From assembly GCF_013433315.1 (NCBI RefSeq), contig NZ_WXVV01000019.1, positions 1-64,000 on the forward strand: 64,000 bases of DNA. Direction: 5' to 3'. The position numbers were made by a program, and so were the translations under genes. Under the pieces are notes generated by a model. It did no database searches. It was given only the letters and a program-made list of their open reading frames with translations, and was not told the origin of the DNA. Positions 26,638 to 35,731 of the stretch are shown one piece after another; the first letter of the stretch is position 1, and each line of letters opens with the position of its first letter. The stretch comes from Pseudomonas crudilactis. Lineage in GTDB: Bacteria; Pseudomonadota; Gammaproteobacteria; Pseudomonadales; Pseudomonadaceae.

Positions 26638-26914
26638 TCACGCAGATTGATCGGACTTGTCTGAAGCTTAGACGGTGGTTGGCGCTGGTGAAAAAAATGT
26701 GCGGTCGCGGGCGGCCGGGAGGTACGGCACGGAACATGCGATGCGATGTGGGCGGGTCGAGAGACTTCGCATCAAAAAAACACACGTGTAACTTTTTAGC
26801 AGCGGTTATTTTTATGTATTCAAGTTGCTAAAGTCTGGTAGTACTCGAGAACTTCGGCTGTTGAATGTTTTGGTGTTAACTCGGCGCTCAATTTTATTTG
26901 TCTGGGATGACGCC
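26638..26914. other. AT-rich divergent intergenic region
   Basis: 277 bp between the PBP-like gene and the DUF6543/deamidase-like gene. The right half is AT-rich (around 26770-26860) and likely contains the promoter of the downstream gene. No repeats or clear operator were recognised. Confidence 0.4.
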
Positions 26915-29900
26915 ATGTTTGAATTTCGTGGTCAGGTTTTTAGTATTGCCGAACATGTTGATATTGTTGCCGCCGCAACGCCTTCACCACTGTTGAAAAT
27001 GTCAAAAGAAAATCTGGAGATGTTAAAAGGTTTTGATGCCAATGCACCGCAATGGTTAAAGAGTGCGTCGCCGAAACAACGCGAAGAAGCTCAACGCCTG
27101 ATAGAAGAAAGTGTGACGGCGCACACGTTGCTGAATAACGCCATGGCATCGGTGAAAACACCTCATGAATTCGCCGCACCATTGCTGACAAGGGCCATCA
27201 AGGAAAGGTCCGGCCTGGATCTGGACGTCAATCGGGTGCAGGTGGATTTGTCCGGTAAAAGTGATTTTCACACCTCGCAAGTTGCGCCCGCTTCGCTGCT
27301 TGACGCCGCCCTGCATAACTGTCCGGCTGAAAAAAAGGCAATGTTCTTCTTCAAGCCTAATTGCTATATGACGGCGTCTGGAAGGGGGACTGTCGAGGTC
27401 GGACTTGGTGTTCATGAGTTTATTGAGTTGTGCAGGCTGCTTGATATCGGCAAACAGTATCAGGCCCATTTGCATACTGCACTGCGCTGGGATGACAGCA
27501 GTGCTCGGGACAAGCTGAATAAACTGTTCGTCAACTACCAGAAAGCAGCGCTGAAGGCAGCGAGTTACATTGCTTTATGTAAGGGTGATATTCGCCGGGA
27601 ACATTTTGAAGCGTTGATGTCGAGTGTCGAAGGGAAGGAACCCGTTCACGTAGACGGTAAGACGCTGTGGTATCGCAGCTTGAGTTTCAATGAGTTGCCC
27701 GTGCACAGCTGTATCATTTTCGAGATCGCCGACCCGGACGATGAAAGCATTCTGGACGACCTGCTGCCGACCGTTGACGGTTACGCCAATAACGGTTTCA
27801 TCGCTTACATTCCTGACGATCCCGATCATCCCGTCAAGCACTACGCAACAGTGACGGCACTCAAGGCCCGTTTGATCGAACAGTTCGTGCGTCGCGCTGA
27901 AAGTGACTCGCCCAAAGCGCCAACGGCCTATCAACAGTTCTTCAGCCGGTTCATGCGTTACAAGGATCGTTCGACGTTCTACTACAGCTTTACCGAAGAG
28001 GTTCCAACGGCGTCAGGCAAGCCACGGCTGTGGGATCACGAAACCCGTCGGCAAAAACATCAGCCCGATTTTCTTTTGCAGCTCAGGGTGATGGACCCAT
28101 CGGGTGATCCATGGGCCCAGCACTATGACATCTGGACAACATTGCAGCGCGAGTTCAACCAGCGGATTTTCAGCGATGCCCGCGATGCTGCTGTGTCCAA
28201 TGCCGATGCCGACGTGCGGGATGAGCAGTCCTTGCTCTCGGTATTCCTCGAAGTCGGCCTGGCCGCACTCAATGTGCTGTCTTTTGCCGTCCCGCCATTG
28301 GGGTTGGTCATGCTCGGGGTGTCGGCCGTGCAAATGATGGACGAAGTACTGGAAGGGCTTGAGGAACTCAGCAAGGGCGATAAGGAAGCCGGTTGGCAAC
28401 ACATCACCGACGTGCTGGAAAATATCGGTATTGGTGTGGCGTCTCTTCCGTTGTTGGCCGGCGTTCATTCGGAGTTCACGCCGATTGAAACGCCTGCTGG
28501 ACAGAAGCGTTTGTGGAAGCCTGACCTCGCACCTTATCGAAGCGACGTCTCGTTGGCAGACGTGAAACCTGATCCACAGAATCAATTTGCGCTCGGCACC
28601 AAGCACTATGTGAAGGTCGAGGACGGCGTCTTCGAGACAGTCATCGAACCGGCCACCGGGCAATCGAGAATTCTTCATCCGCACAAACCGCGGGCTTACC
28701 AACCGCTGGTTGAGCAAGACGGGGCTGGCGAATGGCAACATGCGTTGCCATCTCCTTCGACAAAAGTTGAACCGACACCTGCCGGGTTCGGTAACAGGCA
28801 GTTTCGTCGCTATGCCGTCAGGCCGTCCGAAGTGTCCCGCCTCAGCCCGGCAGGCAAAGGGATCTTGCAAAGTGCTGACGGACAGCGCCGCTATATTCGC
28901 AATATCGATGAACGTGGCAAGGTCGCGGTGTACCGCATCAAGAATGATTTCACCCTTAACGCGGAGGTTGTCGACGTCATCCTTGTCGATTCCGCTTTCA
29001 ATGAACTTGCGGCTCGCCGGTATCGGCAAGTGGCCCCGGATCAATGGCAACCGCAGTCGCTGTTCGGCGGCAATATCACCGGTGATCCGCATGAGACGGA
29101 CATCGCCGGCGAACCGCTGCCAGGTACCTCTGGCAGGCCGGTCTGGGTGCGCCCGCCTTTCCAGCGCGAGCGTTTGCCCAACGGTCTGTGGGAGCCTCGG
29201 ATCGAAGTGGTCACGCTCAACGATGTTCGCCATCTTTCCTACGACTGGGGGCCGTTTGAATTTGTCCCTTTCACCAGCAGGCCGACGAATATTCATCAGG
29301 CACTGGCGGCCCCGCAATTCGATAATCTTTCTATCAGCACTGATCTTTTCAAGTCCCAGTTCTGGTCGGATATCCGCAAGATAGATCCGCAAATGACCCA
29401 TGCCGAAGGAGGAGGGCAGATGATTTTTTCCATGCAAAGGATGACAACTTCCGGCGTGGTTGAAGGCGAATTCAACGCTATCAGCGTGTGGAGCACTCCT
29501 GACGAACTGCCACATCAGACCAATGCGTTATCGGGGTATTGGGCGCCTCAGGGAGGATATGTCGACATTCCCGTTCACCCTCGATGGGGTGAGCCCGATC
29601 ATGTGTTTACACCTGGGTTCAGCGGCTGCTCTTTTATCGTCGATCAGATGGGGGAAAACGTCCTGCGCGTAAGACACGTGGAAGCTGGCAAAGAAGCTGC
29701 TCAATACAACGATCTGCCCGGCCACGAACATGGTTGGGGATTGAGTGCCGCCATGGAGTTTCCGGATTACGGCTTGCGTAATGATGAAAACGGCAACGCG
29801 TACATGATTCTGACGGGGTTTGCTTACATGAAATATGAGCGGACTACGGGTGAATGGGTGCTTCACTACCAAGCCCAGTATGGTGCCCCGACCATTGCAC

Positions 29901-30040
29901 AATATTCCGTTAAAGATCCCGGTTTCTTTGACAAGCCAACCCGAGTGGCCAAGGCTTTTTTTCAGGATAAGGTCATCAGAACCGGTTCCAAAGTCGTGAA
30001 AACCGTGGTCACCCCGACACGGCAAAGTAACGCAGCTTGA
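26915..30040 (+). CDS. DUF6543 toxin-like protein with C-terminal CNF1/BLF1-like deamidase signature
   Basis: 1041 aa. The ATG at 26915 has GGGA upstream; an earlier TTG is unsupported. The N-terminal ~600 residues match the module of the 18141-23282 protein: Y298-IPDDPDHPVKHY, AVSNADAD, the hydrophobic block ~440-500, and LWKPDLAPY. The C-terminal ~250 residues differ. They contain GGYVDIPVHPRWG, then F-S-G-C905-S and H921 sixteen residues later. The Rho-deamidating toxins CNF1 and BLF1 use Cys and His in an LSGC...H arrangement with similar spacing, so a glutamine deamidase (or related thiol) activity is inferred. There is no signal peptide. No adjacent immunity gene is evident, which fits a eukaryote-directed rather than antibacterial toxin. 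Confidence 0.78.
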   Translation: MFEFRGQVFSIAEHVDIVAAATPSPLLKMSKENLEMLKGFDANAPQWLKSASPKQREEAQRLIEESVTAHTLLNNAMASVKTPHEFAAPLLTRAIKERSGLDLDVNRVQVDLSGKSDFHTSQVAPASLLDAALHNCPAEKKAMFFFKPNCYMTASGRGTVEVGLGVHEFIELCRLLDIGKQYQAHLHTALRWDDSSARDKLNKLFVNYQKAALKAASYIALCKGDIRREHFEALMSSVEGKEPVHVDGKTLWYRSLSFNELPVHSCIIFEIADPDDESILDDLLPTVDGYANNGFIAYIPDDPDHPVKHYATVTALKARLIEQFVRRAESDSPKAPTAYQQFFSRFMRYKDRSTFYYSFTEEVPTASGKPRLWDHETRRQKHQPDFLLQLRVMDPSGDPWAQHYDIWTTLQREFNQRIFSDARDAAVSNADADVRDEQSLLSVFLEVGLAALNVLSFAVPPLGLVMLGVSAVQMMDEVLEGLEELSKGDKEAGWQHITDVLENIGIGVASLPLLAGVHSEFTPIETPAGQKRLWKPDLAPYRSDVSLADVKPDPQNQFALGTKHYVKVEDGVFETVIEPATGQSRILHPHKPRAYQPLVEQDGAGEWQHALPSPSTKVEPTPAGFGNRQFRRYAVRPSEVSRLSPAGKGILQSADGQRRYIRNIDERGKVAVYRIKNDFTLNAEVVDVILVDSAFNELAARRYRQVAPDQWQPQSLFGGNITGDPHETDIAGEPLPGTSGRPVWVRPPFQRERLPNGLWEPRIEVVTLNDVRHLSYDWGPFEFVPFTSRPTNIHQALAAPQFDNLSISTDLFKSQFWSDIRKIDPQMTHAEGGGQMIFSMQRMTTSGVVEGEFNAISVWSTPDELPHQTNALSGYWAPQGGYVDIPVHPRWGEPDHVFTPGFSGCSFIVDQMGENVLRVRHVEAGKEAAQYNDLPGHEHGWGLSAAMEFPDYGLRNDENGNAYMILTGFAYMKYERTTGEWVLHYQAQYGAPTIAQYSVKDPGFFDKPTRVAKAFFQDKVIRTGSKVVKTVVTPTRQSNAA

Positions 30041-30378
30041 TGGCAGATTCCTGGGGATAAAAACGCGCGTTGAAAAGACGACGCACCAAGGTTGTGCAAT
30101 ACTCGCCGCCGTTTTTAGTGGCGAGTTTTCCTATAGCTACCAGTTGATCTTCCCGACCAGCTTGCGCATTTGTGGCAACTCCCGCTGAATCTTGTGGTTT
30201 ATAGAGTGAAAAGACCTGCAACAAGGTTTTTATACTGCACGTCCCGCTGATCTTGCAGGTTGTCTTGCAAGACGCGTTTGCCCACGAAGCTGACGCGGTT
30301 TCACAGCAGCCAAGGCCTACCGGCCGACGCTTCGACACTCGGTGGTCATATCCAATAACAAGACGAGGTTGCACCCCT
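30041..30378. other. Intergenic region before the permease gene
   Basis: 338 bp between the toxin-like gene and the proY-like gene, both on the plus strand. No confident terminator or operator was seen. A promoter for the permease is expected in the right half. Short open frames here look non-coding. Confidence 0.4.
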
Positions 30379-31800
30379 ATGCCAGTCGGCAATCAACTGC
30401 CTCACGGCGACACCGCTCAGGGCGGTCCGCTCAAACGCGAACTCGGCGAACGGCATATTCGCCTGATGGCGCTCGGTGCCTGTATCGGCGTCGGTCTGTT
30501 TTTAGGTTCGGCCAAGGCCATCGAAATGGCCGGCCCGGCAATCATGCTGTCGTACATCCTGGGCGGTCTGGCGATCCTGGTAATCATGCGCGCGCTCGGC
30601 GAAATGGCCGTGCACAATCCGGTGGCCGGTTCGTTCAGTCGTTACGCGCAAGACTACCTTGGCCCATTGGCGGGCTTTCTCACCGGCTGGAACTACTGGT
30701 TCCTGTGGCTGGTGACCTGCGTCGCGGAAATCACCGCGGTGGCCGTCTACATGGGCATCTGGTTTCCCGATGTGCCGCGCTGGATCTGGGCCCTCGCGGC
30801 GCTGATCAGCATGGGCTCGATCAACCTGATCGCGGTGAAGGCCTTCGGTGAATTCGAATTCTGGTTCGCCCTGATCAAGATCGTCACGATTATCGCCATG
30901 GTCATCGGCGGCATCGGCGTCATCGCGTTCGGTTTCGGTAATGACGGTGTGGCGCTGGGGATTTCCAATCTCTGGGCCCACGGCGGCTTTATGCCCAACG
31001 GCGTGACCGGCGTGCTGATGTCGCTGCAAATGGTCATGTTCGCCTACCTTGGCGTCGAGATGATCGGCCTCACCGCCGGTGAAGCGAAGAACCCGCAGAA
31101 GACCATTCCCGATGCGATCGGCTCGGTGTTCTGGCGGATTCTGCTGTTCTACGTCGGTGCACTGTTCGTGATTCTGTCGATCTACCCGTGGAACGAAATC
31201 GGCACCCAGGGCAGCCCGTTCGTGATGACCTTCGAGCGTCTGGGCATCAAGACCGCCGCCGGCATCATCAACTTCGTGGTGATCACCGCCGCGCTGTCGT
31301 CGTGCAACGGCGGCATCTTCAGCACCGGGCGCATGCTCTACAGCCTGGCGCAGAACGGCCAGGCACCGGCCGGTTTTGCCAAAACCTCGAATAACGGTGT
31401 ACCGCGTCGAGCGCTGTTGCTGTCGATTGCGGTGTTGCTCTTGGGCGTCATGCTCAACTATCTGGTGCCGGAGAAAGTCTTCGTCTGGGTGACCTCGATT
31501 GCTACCTTCGGTGCGATCTGGACCTGGGTGATGATCCTGCTGGCACAGCTGAAATTCCGCAAAGGCCTGAGCGCCAGCGAACGTGCGGCACTGAAATACA
31601 AGATGTGGCTGTACCCGGTCAGCTCGTATTTTGCGCTGGCGTTTCTGGTGCTGGTGGTCGGCCTGATGGCGTACTTCCCGGACACGCGCGTGGCGCTGTA
31701 TGTGGGGCCGGCGTTCCTGGTGCTACTGACGGTGTTGTTCTACGTGTTCAAGTTGCAACCGACCAACGCAGCGCAAGGCGCGGTGCGTTCGGTTTCTTAA
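30379..31800 (+). CDS. proY: Proline-specific permease-like amino acid transporter
   Basis: 473 aa, an inner-membrane amino-acid:proton symporter of the AAT (APC) family with 12 predicted helices. The conserved start region GERHIRLMALGACIGVGLFLGSA and the motifs MRALGEMAVHNPVAGSFSRYA, MSLQMVMFAYLGVEMIG(L)TAGEAKNP and LSIYPWNEIGTQGSPFVMTF follow E. coli ProY closely. The ATG at 30379 is supported by GAGG about 11 bases upstream and by homology. It stands alone, followed by a good terminator. Substrate assignment to proline is by similarity only; histidine or another amino acid is possible. Confidence 0.85.
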   Translation: MPVGNQLPHGDTAQGGPLKRELGERHIRLMALGACIGVGLFLGSAKAIEMAGPAIMLSYILGGLAILVIMRALGEMAVHNPVAGSFSRYAQDYLGPLAGFLTGWNYWFLWLVTCVAEITAVAVYMGIWFPDVPRWIWALAALISMGSINLIAVKAFGEFEFWFALIKIVTIIAMVIGGIGVIAFGFGNDGVALGISNLWAHGGFMPNGVTGVLMSLQMVMFAYLGVEMIGLTAGEAKNPQKTIPDAIGSVFWRILLFYVGALFVILSIYPWNEIGTQGSPFVMTFERLGIKTAAGIINFVVITAALSSCNGGIFSTGRMLYSLAQNGQAPAGFAKTSNNGVPRRALLLSIAVLLLGVMLNYLVPEKVFVWVTSIATFGAIWTWVMILLAQLKFRKGLSASERAALKYKMWLYPVSSYFALAFLVLVVGLMAYFPDTRVALYVGPAFLVLLTVLFYVFKLQPTNAAQGAVRSVS

Positions 31801-31823
31801 GTCGTCGCTGCTGAAAAACGAAG

Positions 31824-31849
31824 CCCCGGTCGCGAGATCGGGGTTTTTT
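31824..31849 (+). terminator. Rho-independent terminator of the permease gene
   Basis: CCCCGGTC / GATCGGGG (one mismatch) with a GCGA loop is followed by TTTTTT, 24 bp after the stop codon. Confidence 0.85.
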
Positions 31850-31883
31850 ATTGCCCGTGCCACAGATCTTCACGCAAGGCTGA

Positions 31884-31914
31884 GCCACTTTGCCACTTTG
31901 CCACTTTGCCACTT
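31884..31914. repeat. Short tandem repeat, GCCACTTT x 3.9
   Basis: Four near-perfect copies of the 8-bp unit GCCACTTT lie in the gap between the permease terminator and the GtrA gene. Such a repeat could vary in copy number by slippage. It lies about 125 bp before the GtrA start codon. Confidence 0.8.
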
Positions 31915-32036
31915 GCTGCAGCGTGATGACCGCTCGTCGGAAGTAGCCCTGCACCTGTTATTTCTGTCAGTAGACCGGGCACGTTCCATGCCCTAGGTTG
32001 AAACCTCGCCAAACGAGACAAGGGCAAGGTACCGGT

Positions 32037-32399
32037 ATGAAAGGACTCTCTGCATTGACGGTTATCGGGTTCGCCGATGGGTTGATCCATTGGCAGATTT
32101 TCTTCGTTCTGTTCACGGCCGCCGGACTGACTCAGGCCGCCAGCAACTTCGCTGCATTTTGCGTAGCGGCCGCATTCTCGTTTTACGTGAACATGCTGTA
32201 CACCTTCGACGGCCGAACGTCGGTGCTTGGTTACCTATTGTTTCTCGTAGTGATGAGCGCGCTCAGTTTTGCCATCGGCGCGATTGCCGATGCGCATAGT
32301 CTGCCCGGGTTGCTGACGGTGGGGGTATTTACGCTGGTCAATCTGCTGTTGGGTTACTGCTTTTTCAGGTTTGTGTTGTTTCGCGGGAATGCAGCATGA
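32037..32399 (+). CDS. GtrA-family membrane protein
   Basis: 120 aa with four predicted membrane helices. It matches the GtrA family, small proteins thought to flip or support lipid-linked sugars for a partner glycosyltransferase. The conserved ...FCVAAAFSFYVNMLYTFDGR segment (N-x-x-x-(T/F)-F) and a final FFRFVLFR are visible. The start at 32037 has AAGGT six bases upstream. Its stop overlaps the start of the GT39-like gene by 4 bp, so the two work as a pair. Confidence 0.85.
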   Translation: MKGLSALTVIGFADGLIHWQIFFVLFTAAGLTQAASNFAAFCVAAAFSFYVNMLYTFDGRTSVLGYLLFLVVMSALSFAIGAIADAHSLPGLLTVGVFTLVNLLLGYCFFRFVLFRGNAA

Positions 32400-33910
32400 G
32401 CGCTCTAGCGCACTTTGCATTTTTCACTAATGTGCCAGGTTCAAAGCACAGTGACCGATGGGCGCTGTTGGCGTTTTTGGCATTGGCTTTGAGCGTGCGG
32501 TTCTACACTATCGATTGGAGTCCGATCTGGTACGACGAAGCCTTTAGTATCCGAATTGCTCATGAAGCGCCTACGCAGATTCTGGCCATTGCAGGCAAGG
32601 ATGTTCATCCACCTCTTTACTACTTGATCCTTCACTATTGGATGCACTGGTTTGGCGACAGCGTAGCGTCTGTGAGGTCTCTTGGGGCCTTGGCCGATAC
32701 CGGAGCCCTGCTGTTCTGTCTGAAACTTCTTAGCCTTGTCTCGACGTCGAGAGCGTCCTGCATCGCGGCATTGTTACTTGCATTGTTTCCGTTTTCCGTG
32801 GGGGCAAGCCACGAGGCACGGATGTATCCACTGCTCGGTCTGTGGCTGATGGCTGCAACCGTAGTATTGGTGTGCTGGAATGAAATGCCGGAGAGAAAAC
32901 GCTATCCGCTCATGTACGTTTTACTGATGTCCATGGCGTTCTACACGCATTACTTCGCTGCCTTGTGTGTCTTGACTCATTGGTTGTTCTGGTTGCAGAT
33001 GCAAGCTCGCCAAAAAACCGGAATTTCGTTGCAGGGCTGGCTCAAAGTCAATGTTGCAATTGTGCTTCTCTTCCTCCCATGGGGCCCATTCTTACTTGGG
33101 CAGCTTGCCATCAACCCCGACTTTGGATGGATACCTCCACTGAGTCTGGAGTCTGCATTGGAGCTGAACCGAACTCTATCTTTTGGCAGCGCAATGGCAA
33201 ACAACGCTTCATTGTGGCAACAGTGGCCGGCGGCTGTTGTCGTGTTCTGTGCAGTCGTCGTTGTCCTTAAAGATCGCAGTGAGTCTCGATATAGCTGGCT
33301 GTTGGTTGGATATATCTTTGTGCCGGTGATTGCACTGATGCTGTTGGCTTTATTCAAGCCGGTTATCGTGTACAGGTATTTTTACTTTGCGGCCATGGCC
33401 ATACCTTTAATCGTCGCTGTGGCACTTGATGCCTACTGGCGGCGTCGCCGGATGTTGGTCACAGTCGTACTGCTAGCAGTTGTGCTTCATGAGATACACA
33501 GTCTTTATGCCATGACGAGAACACCCCCTGGGGAGGCTCGTCTGGACCTCCTCGCTGCCAATCTGCAAACGCAAGTTCAACTGGGCGATGAGATTGTGGT
33601 CGACAGCATGTTCTATTACTTGCCGTTGAGTTATTACCTGAAAGCGCAGAGCGCCCCCACGATTTATATCGGAAGGTTTACTACGAAAATTTGGGGTTAC
33701 CCGAAGTACGGCGCGTGGGCGCTAATTCCTCAACCAGTTGAACTGAATGTGCGAGATGACGAAGCGCTTATGCATCTCGCTGCCAAGAGGGTCTGGTGGA
33801 TTACTAAAAAATCAAAAGCTGAGGATATTTCATTCATTTCACAGCGATGGAAAAGACAGTTAACCCTTGAAGGCGGGAGGATGGAGGCCCGCCTGTACAT
33901 TGAAGAATGA
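32396..33910 (+). CDS. GT39/ArnT-like membrane glycosyltransferase
   Basis: 504 aa with about 11-12 membrane helices. The first periplasmic loop has WSPIWYDEAFSIRIA (the Y-D-E acidic motif of GT-C enzymes such as ArnT and protein mannosyltransferases) and GKDVHPPLYYLILHYW. The C-terminal ~120 residues form a soluble domain. It probably transfers a sugar from a polyprenyl-phosphate donor to a cell-surface glycan or lipid. Codon use is visibly more AT-rich than the neighbours, with many runs ending in A or T, suggesting the GtrA-GT39 pair was acquired. The acceptor is unknown. Confidence 0.82.
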   Translation: MSALAHFAFFTNVPGSKHSDRWALLAFLALALSVRFYTIDWSPIWYDEAFSIRIAHEAPTQILAIAGKDVHPPLYYLILHYWMHWFGDSVASVRSLGALADTGALLFCLKLLSLVSTSRASCIAALLLALFPFSVGASHEARMYPLLGLWLMAATVVLVCWNEMPERKRYPLMYVLLMSMAFYTHYFAALCVLTHWLFWLQMQARQKTGISLQGWLKVNVAIVLLFLPWGPFLLGQLAINPDFGWIPPLSLESALELNRTLSFGSAMANNASLWQQWPAAVVVFCAVVVVLKDRSESRYSWLLVGYIFVPVIALMLLALFKPVIVYRYFYFAAMAIPLIVAVALDAYWRRRRMLVTVVLLAVVLHEIHSLYAMTRTPPGEARLDLLAANLQTQVQLGDEIVVDSMFYYLPLSYYLKAQSAPTIYIGRFTTKIWGYPKYGAWALIPQPVELNVRDDEALMHLAAKRVWWITKKSKAEDISFISQRWKRQLTLEGGRMEARLYIEE

Positions 33911-33940
33911 GCGCCAGTATCAATGACCAGGTTGGAGCGG

Positions 33941-35560
33941 TCAGGCCGCCGCGACTTCCTGCGGCTCAAAACTGTCCGCCCGCGCCATCTGCCACATCCG
34001 CGAATAGAACTCGCCGTTCACTTCCCCGGTGAGCAATTCCCCCGGTTTCAGGAACACATGCAACTGCGAGAACAGTTTGATCTCGGTCGCCGACATGCGC
34101 CGCACCAGATGCTTGGCCGACAGTTGTGATGGATGTTCAAGCCCGGCCGCCGCGAGCATTTCCGCCAACGCCTTGAGGGTATTGCGGTGGAAGTTGAATA
34201 CGCGTTGCGCCTTGTCCGGCACCACCAGTGCGCGCTGACGCAGGGCGTCCTGAGTCGCCACGCCGGTCGGGCATTTGTTGGTGTGGCAGCTTTGCGACTG
34301 GATGCAGCCGATGGCGAACATGAAGCCGCGTGCCGAGTTGGCCCAGTCGGCGCCGATGGCCAGCACGCTGGCGATGTCGAAGGCGCTGACAATCTTGCCG
34401 CTGGCGCCGAGTTTGATCTTGTCGCGCAGGTTCAGACCCACCAACGTGTTGTGCACGAACAATAGGCCTTCGCGCATCGGCACACCGATGTGATCGGTGA
34501 ACTCGACCGGTGCAGCGCCGGTGCCGCCTTCCTTGCCATCGACGACAATGAAGTCCGGAAGAATGCCGGTTTCCAGCATGGCTTTGGCGATGCCCATGAA
34601 CTCCCACGGGTGGCCGAGGCAGAACTTGAAACCCACCGGTTTGCCGCCAGACAGTTCACGCAGTTGCTGAATGAAATGCATCATTTCCAGCGGCGTGGAA
34701 AACGCGCTGTGGCGCGACGGTGACACGCAGTCTTCACCCATCAGGATGCCGCGGGTTTCGGCGATTTCCCTGGTGACTTTGTGCTTGGGCAGGATCCCGC
34801 CGTGGCCGGGTTTGGCGCCTTGGCTCATCTTGATTTCGATCATCCGCACTTGCGGGTTCTGTGCCTGGACAGCGAAGCGTTCCGGGTCGAAACGGCCATC
34901 GCTGGTGCGGCAACCGAAGTAGCCACTGCCCAGCTCCCAGGTCAGGTCGCCGCCGTGTTCGCGGTGATACGGGCTGATGCTGCCTTCACCGGTGTCGTGG
35001 GCGAAGTTGCCGAGTTTCGCGCCTTGGTTGAGTGCGCGAATGGCATTGGCGCTGAGCGAGCCGAAGCTCATCGCCGAGATGTTGAACACCGAGGCCGAGT
35101 ACGGCTGACTGCACTGCGGGCCGCCGACGGTGACGCGGAAACTGCTCGGGTCGCTCAGGGGGGCCGGGCGCATCGAGTGGCCGATAAATTCGAAACCCGA
35201 TTGATAGACATCGATCAGTGTGCCGAACGGTTTGTCGGCGGTTTCGTTTTTCGCTCGCGAATAGACCAGCGAACGTTGCGCGCGGGAGAAGGGCAGGGCG
35301 TCGCTGTCGGATTCCAGCAGGTACTGGCGGATCTCCGGGCGGATGCCTTCGACCAGATAGCGGATGTTGCCGAGGATCGGGTAATTGCGGCGCACCGCGT
35401 GCGGGCTCTGCAGCAGGTCGAACAGACCGATCAGGCTCAATACGCCGGTGACGGCGGTGATCGGCCACAACCAGTCATGTTCGAGGAAAGGCAGGCTGGC
35501 GAGGGTGAAAATCACGCAGACGGCAAAGAAGGCGTAGCGGCTCAGGAGTGACAGGCTCAT
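33941..35560 (-). CDS. FMN-binding glutamate synthase family protein
   Basis: 539 aa. Two N-terminal membrane helices (residues ~5-50) precede a glutamate-synthase alpha-subunit-like FMN barrel. Visible blocks are ISAMSFGSLSANAIRALNQGAKLGNFAHDTGEGS, IEIKMSQGAKPGHGGILP, FIVVDGKEGGTGAAP and the Cys-rich GCIQSQSCHTNKCPTGVATQD, which would bind a 3Fe-4S cluster. It lacks the amidotransferase domain, so it is not a complete GOGAT. The family is found widely but its substrate is not established. The start at 35560 has AAGGAAA upstream; a longer frame reads back into a REP element. Confidence 0.9.
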   Translation of the reverse strand: MSLSLLSRYAFFAVCVIFTLASLPFLEHDWLWPITAVTGVLSLIGLFDLLQSPHAVRRNYPILGNIRYLVEGIRPEIRQYLLESDSDALPFSRAQRSLVYSRAKNETADKPFGTLIDVYQSGFEFIGHSMRPAPLSDPSSFRVTVGGPQCSQPYSASVFNISAMSFGSLSANAIRALNQGAKLGNFAHDTGEGSISPYHREHGGDLTWELGSGYFGCRTSDGRFDPERFAVQAQNPQVRMIEIKMSQGAKPGHGGILPKHKVTREIAETRGILMGEDCVSPSRHSAFSTPLEMMHFIQQLRELSGGKPVGFKFCLGHPWEFMGIAKAMLETGILPDFIVVDGKEGGTGAAPVEFTDHIGVPMREGLLFVHNTLVGLNLRDKIKLGASGKIVSAFDIASVLAIGADWANSARGFMFAIGCIQSQSCHTNKCPTGVATQDALRQRALVVPDKAQRVFNFHRNTLKALAEMLAAAGLEHPSQLSAKHLVRRMSATEIKLFSQLHVFLKPGELLTGEVNGEFYSRMWQMARADSFEPQEVAAA

Positions 35561-35620
35561 ACGGTTTCCTTGGTTCGGACTCGGAATAATCAGCGAAGAT
35601 TCAGGGATAAACACATTCCC

Positions 35621-35710
35621 CTGTAGGAGTGAGCCTGCTCGCGATAGCGGTATATCAGCTACAAATGATTTGACTGACCCGACGCCATCGCGAGCAGGCT
35701 CACTCCCACA
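35621..35710. repeat. REP pair (GTAGGAGTGAGC variant)
   Basis: CTGTAGGAGTGAGCCTGCTCGC and an inverted partner ending GCTCACTCCCACA are separated by ~45 bp. The pair lies upstream of the glutamate-synthase-like gene and downstream of the LuxR-type gene. Confidence 0.85.
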
Positions 35711-35731
35711 AAAAGCCACTTCACCAAACGA

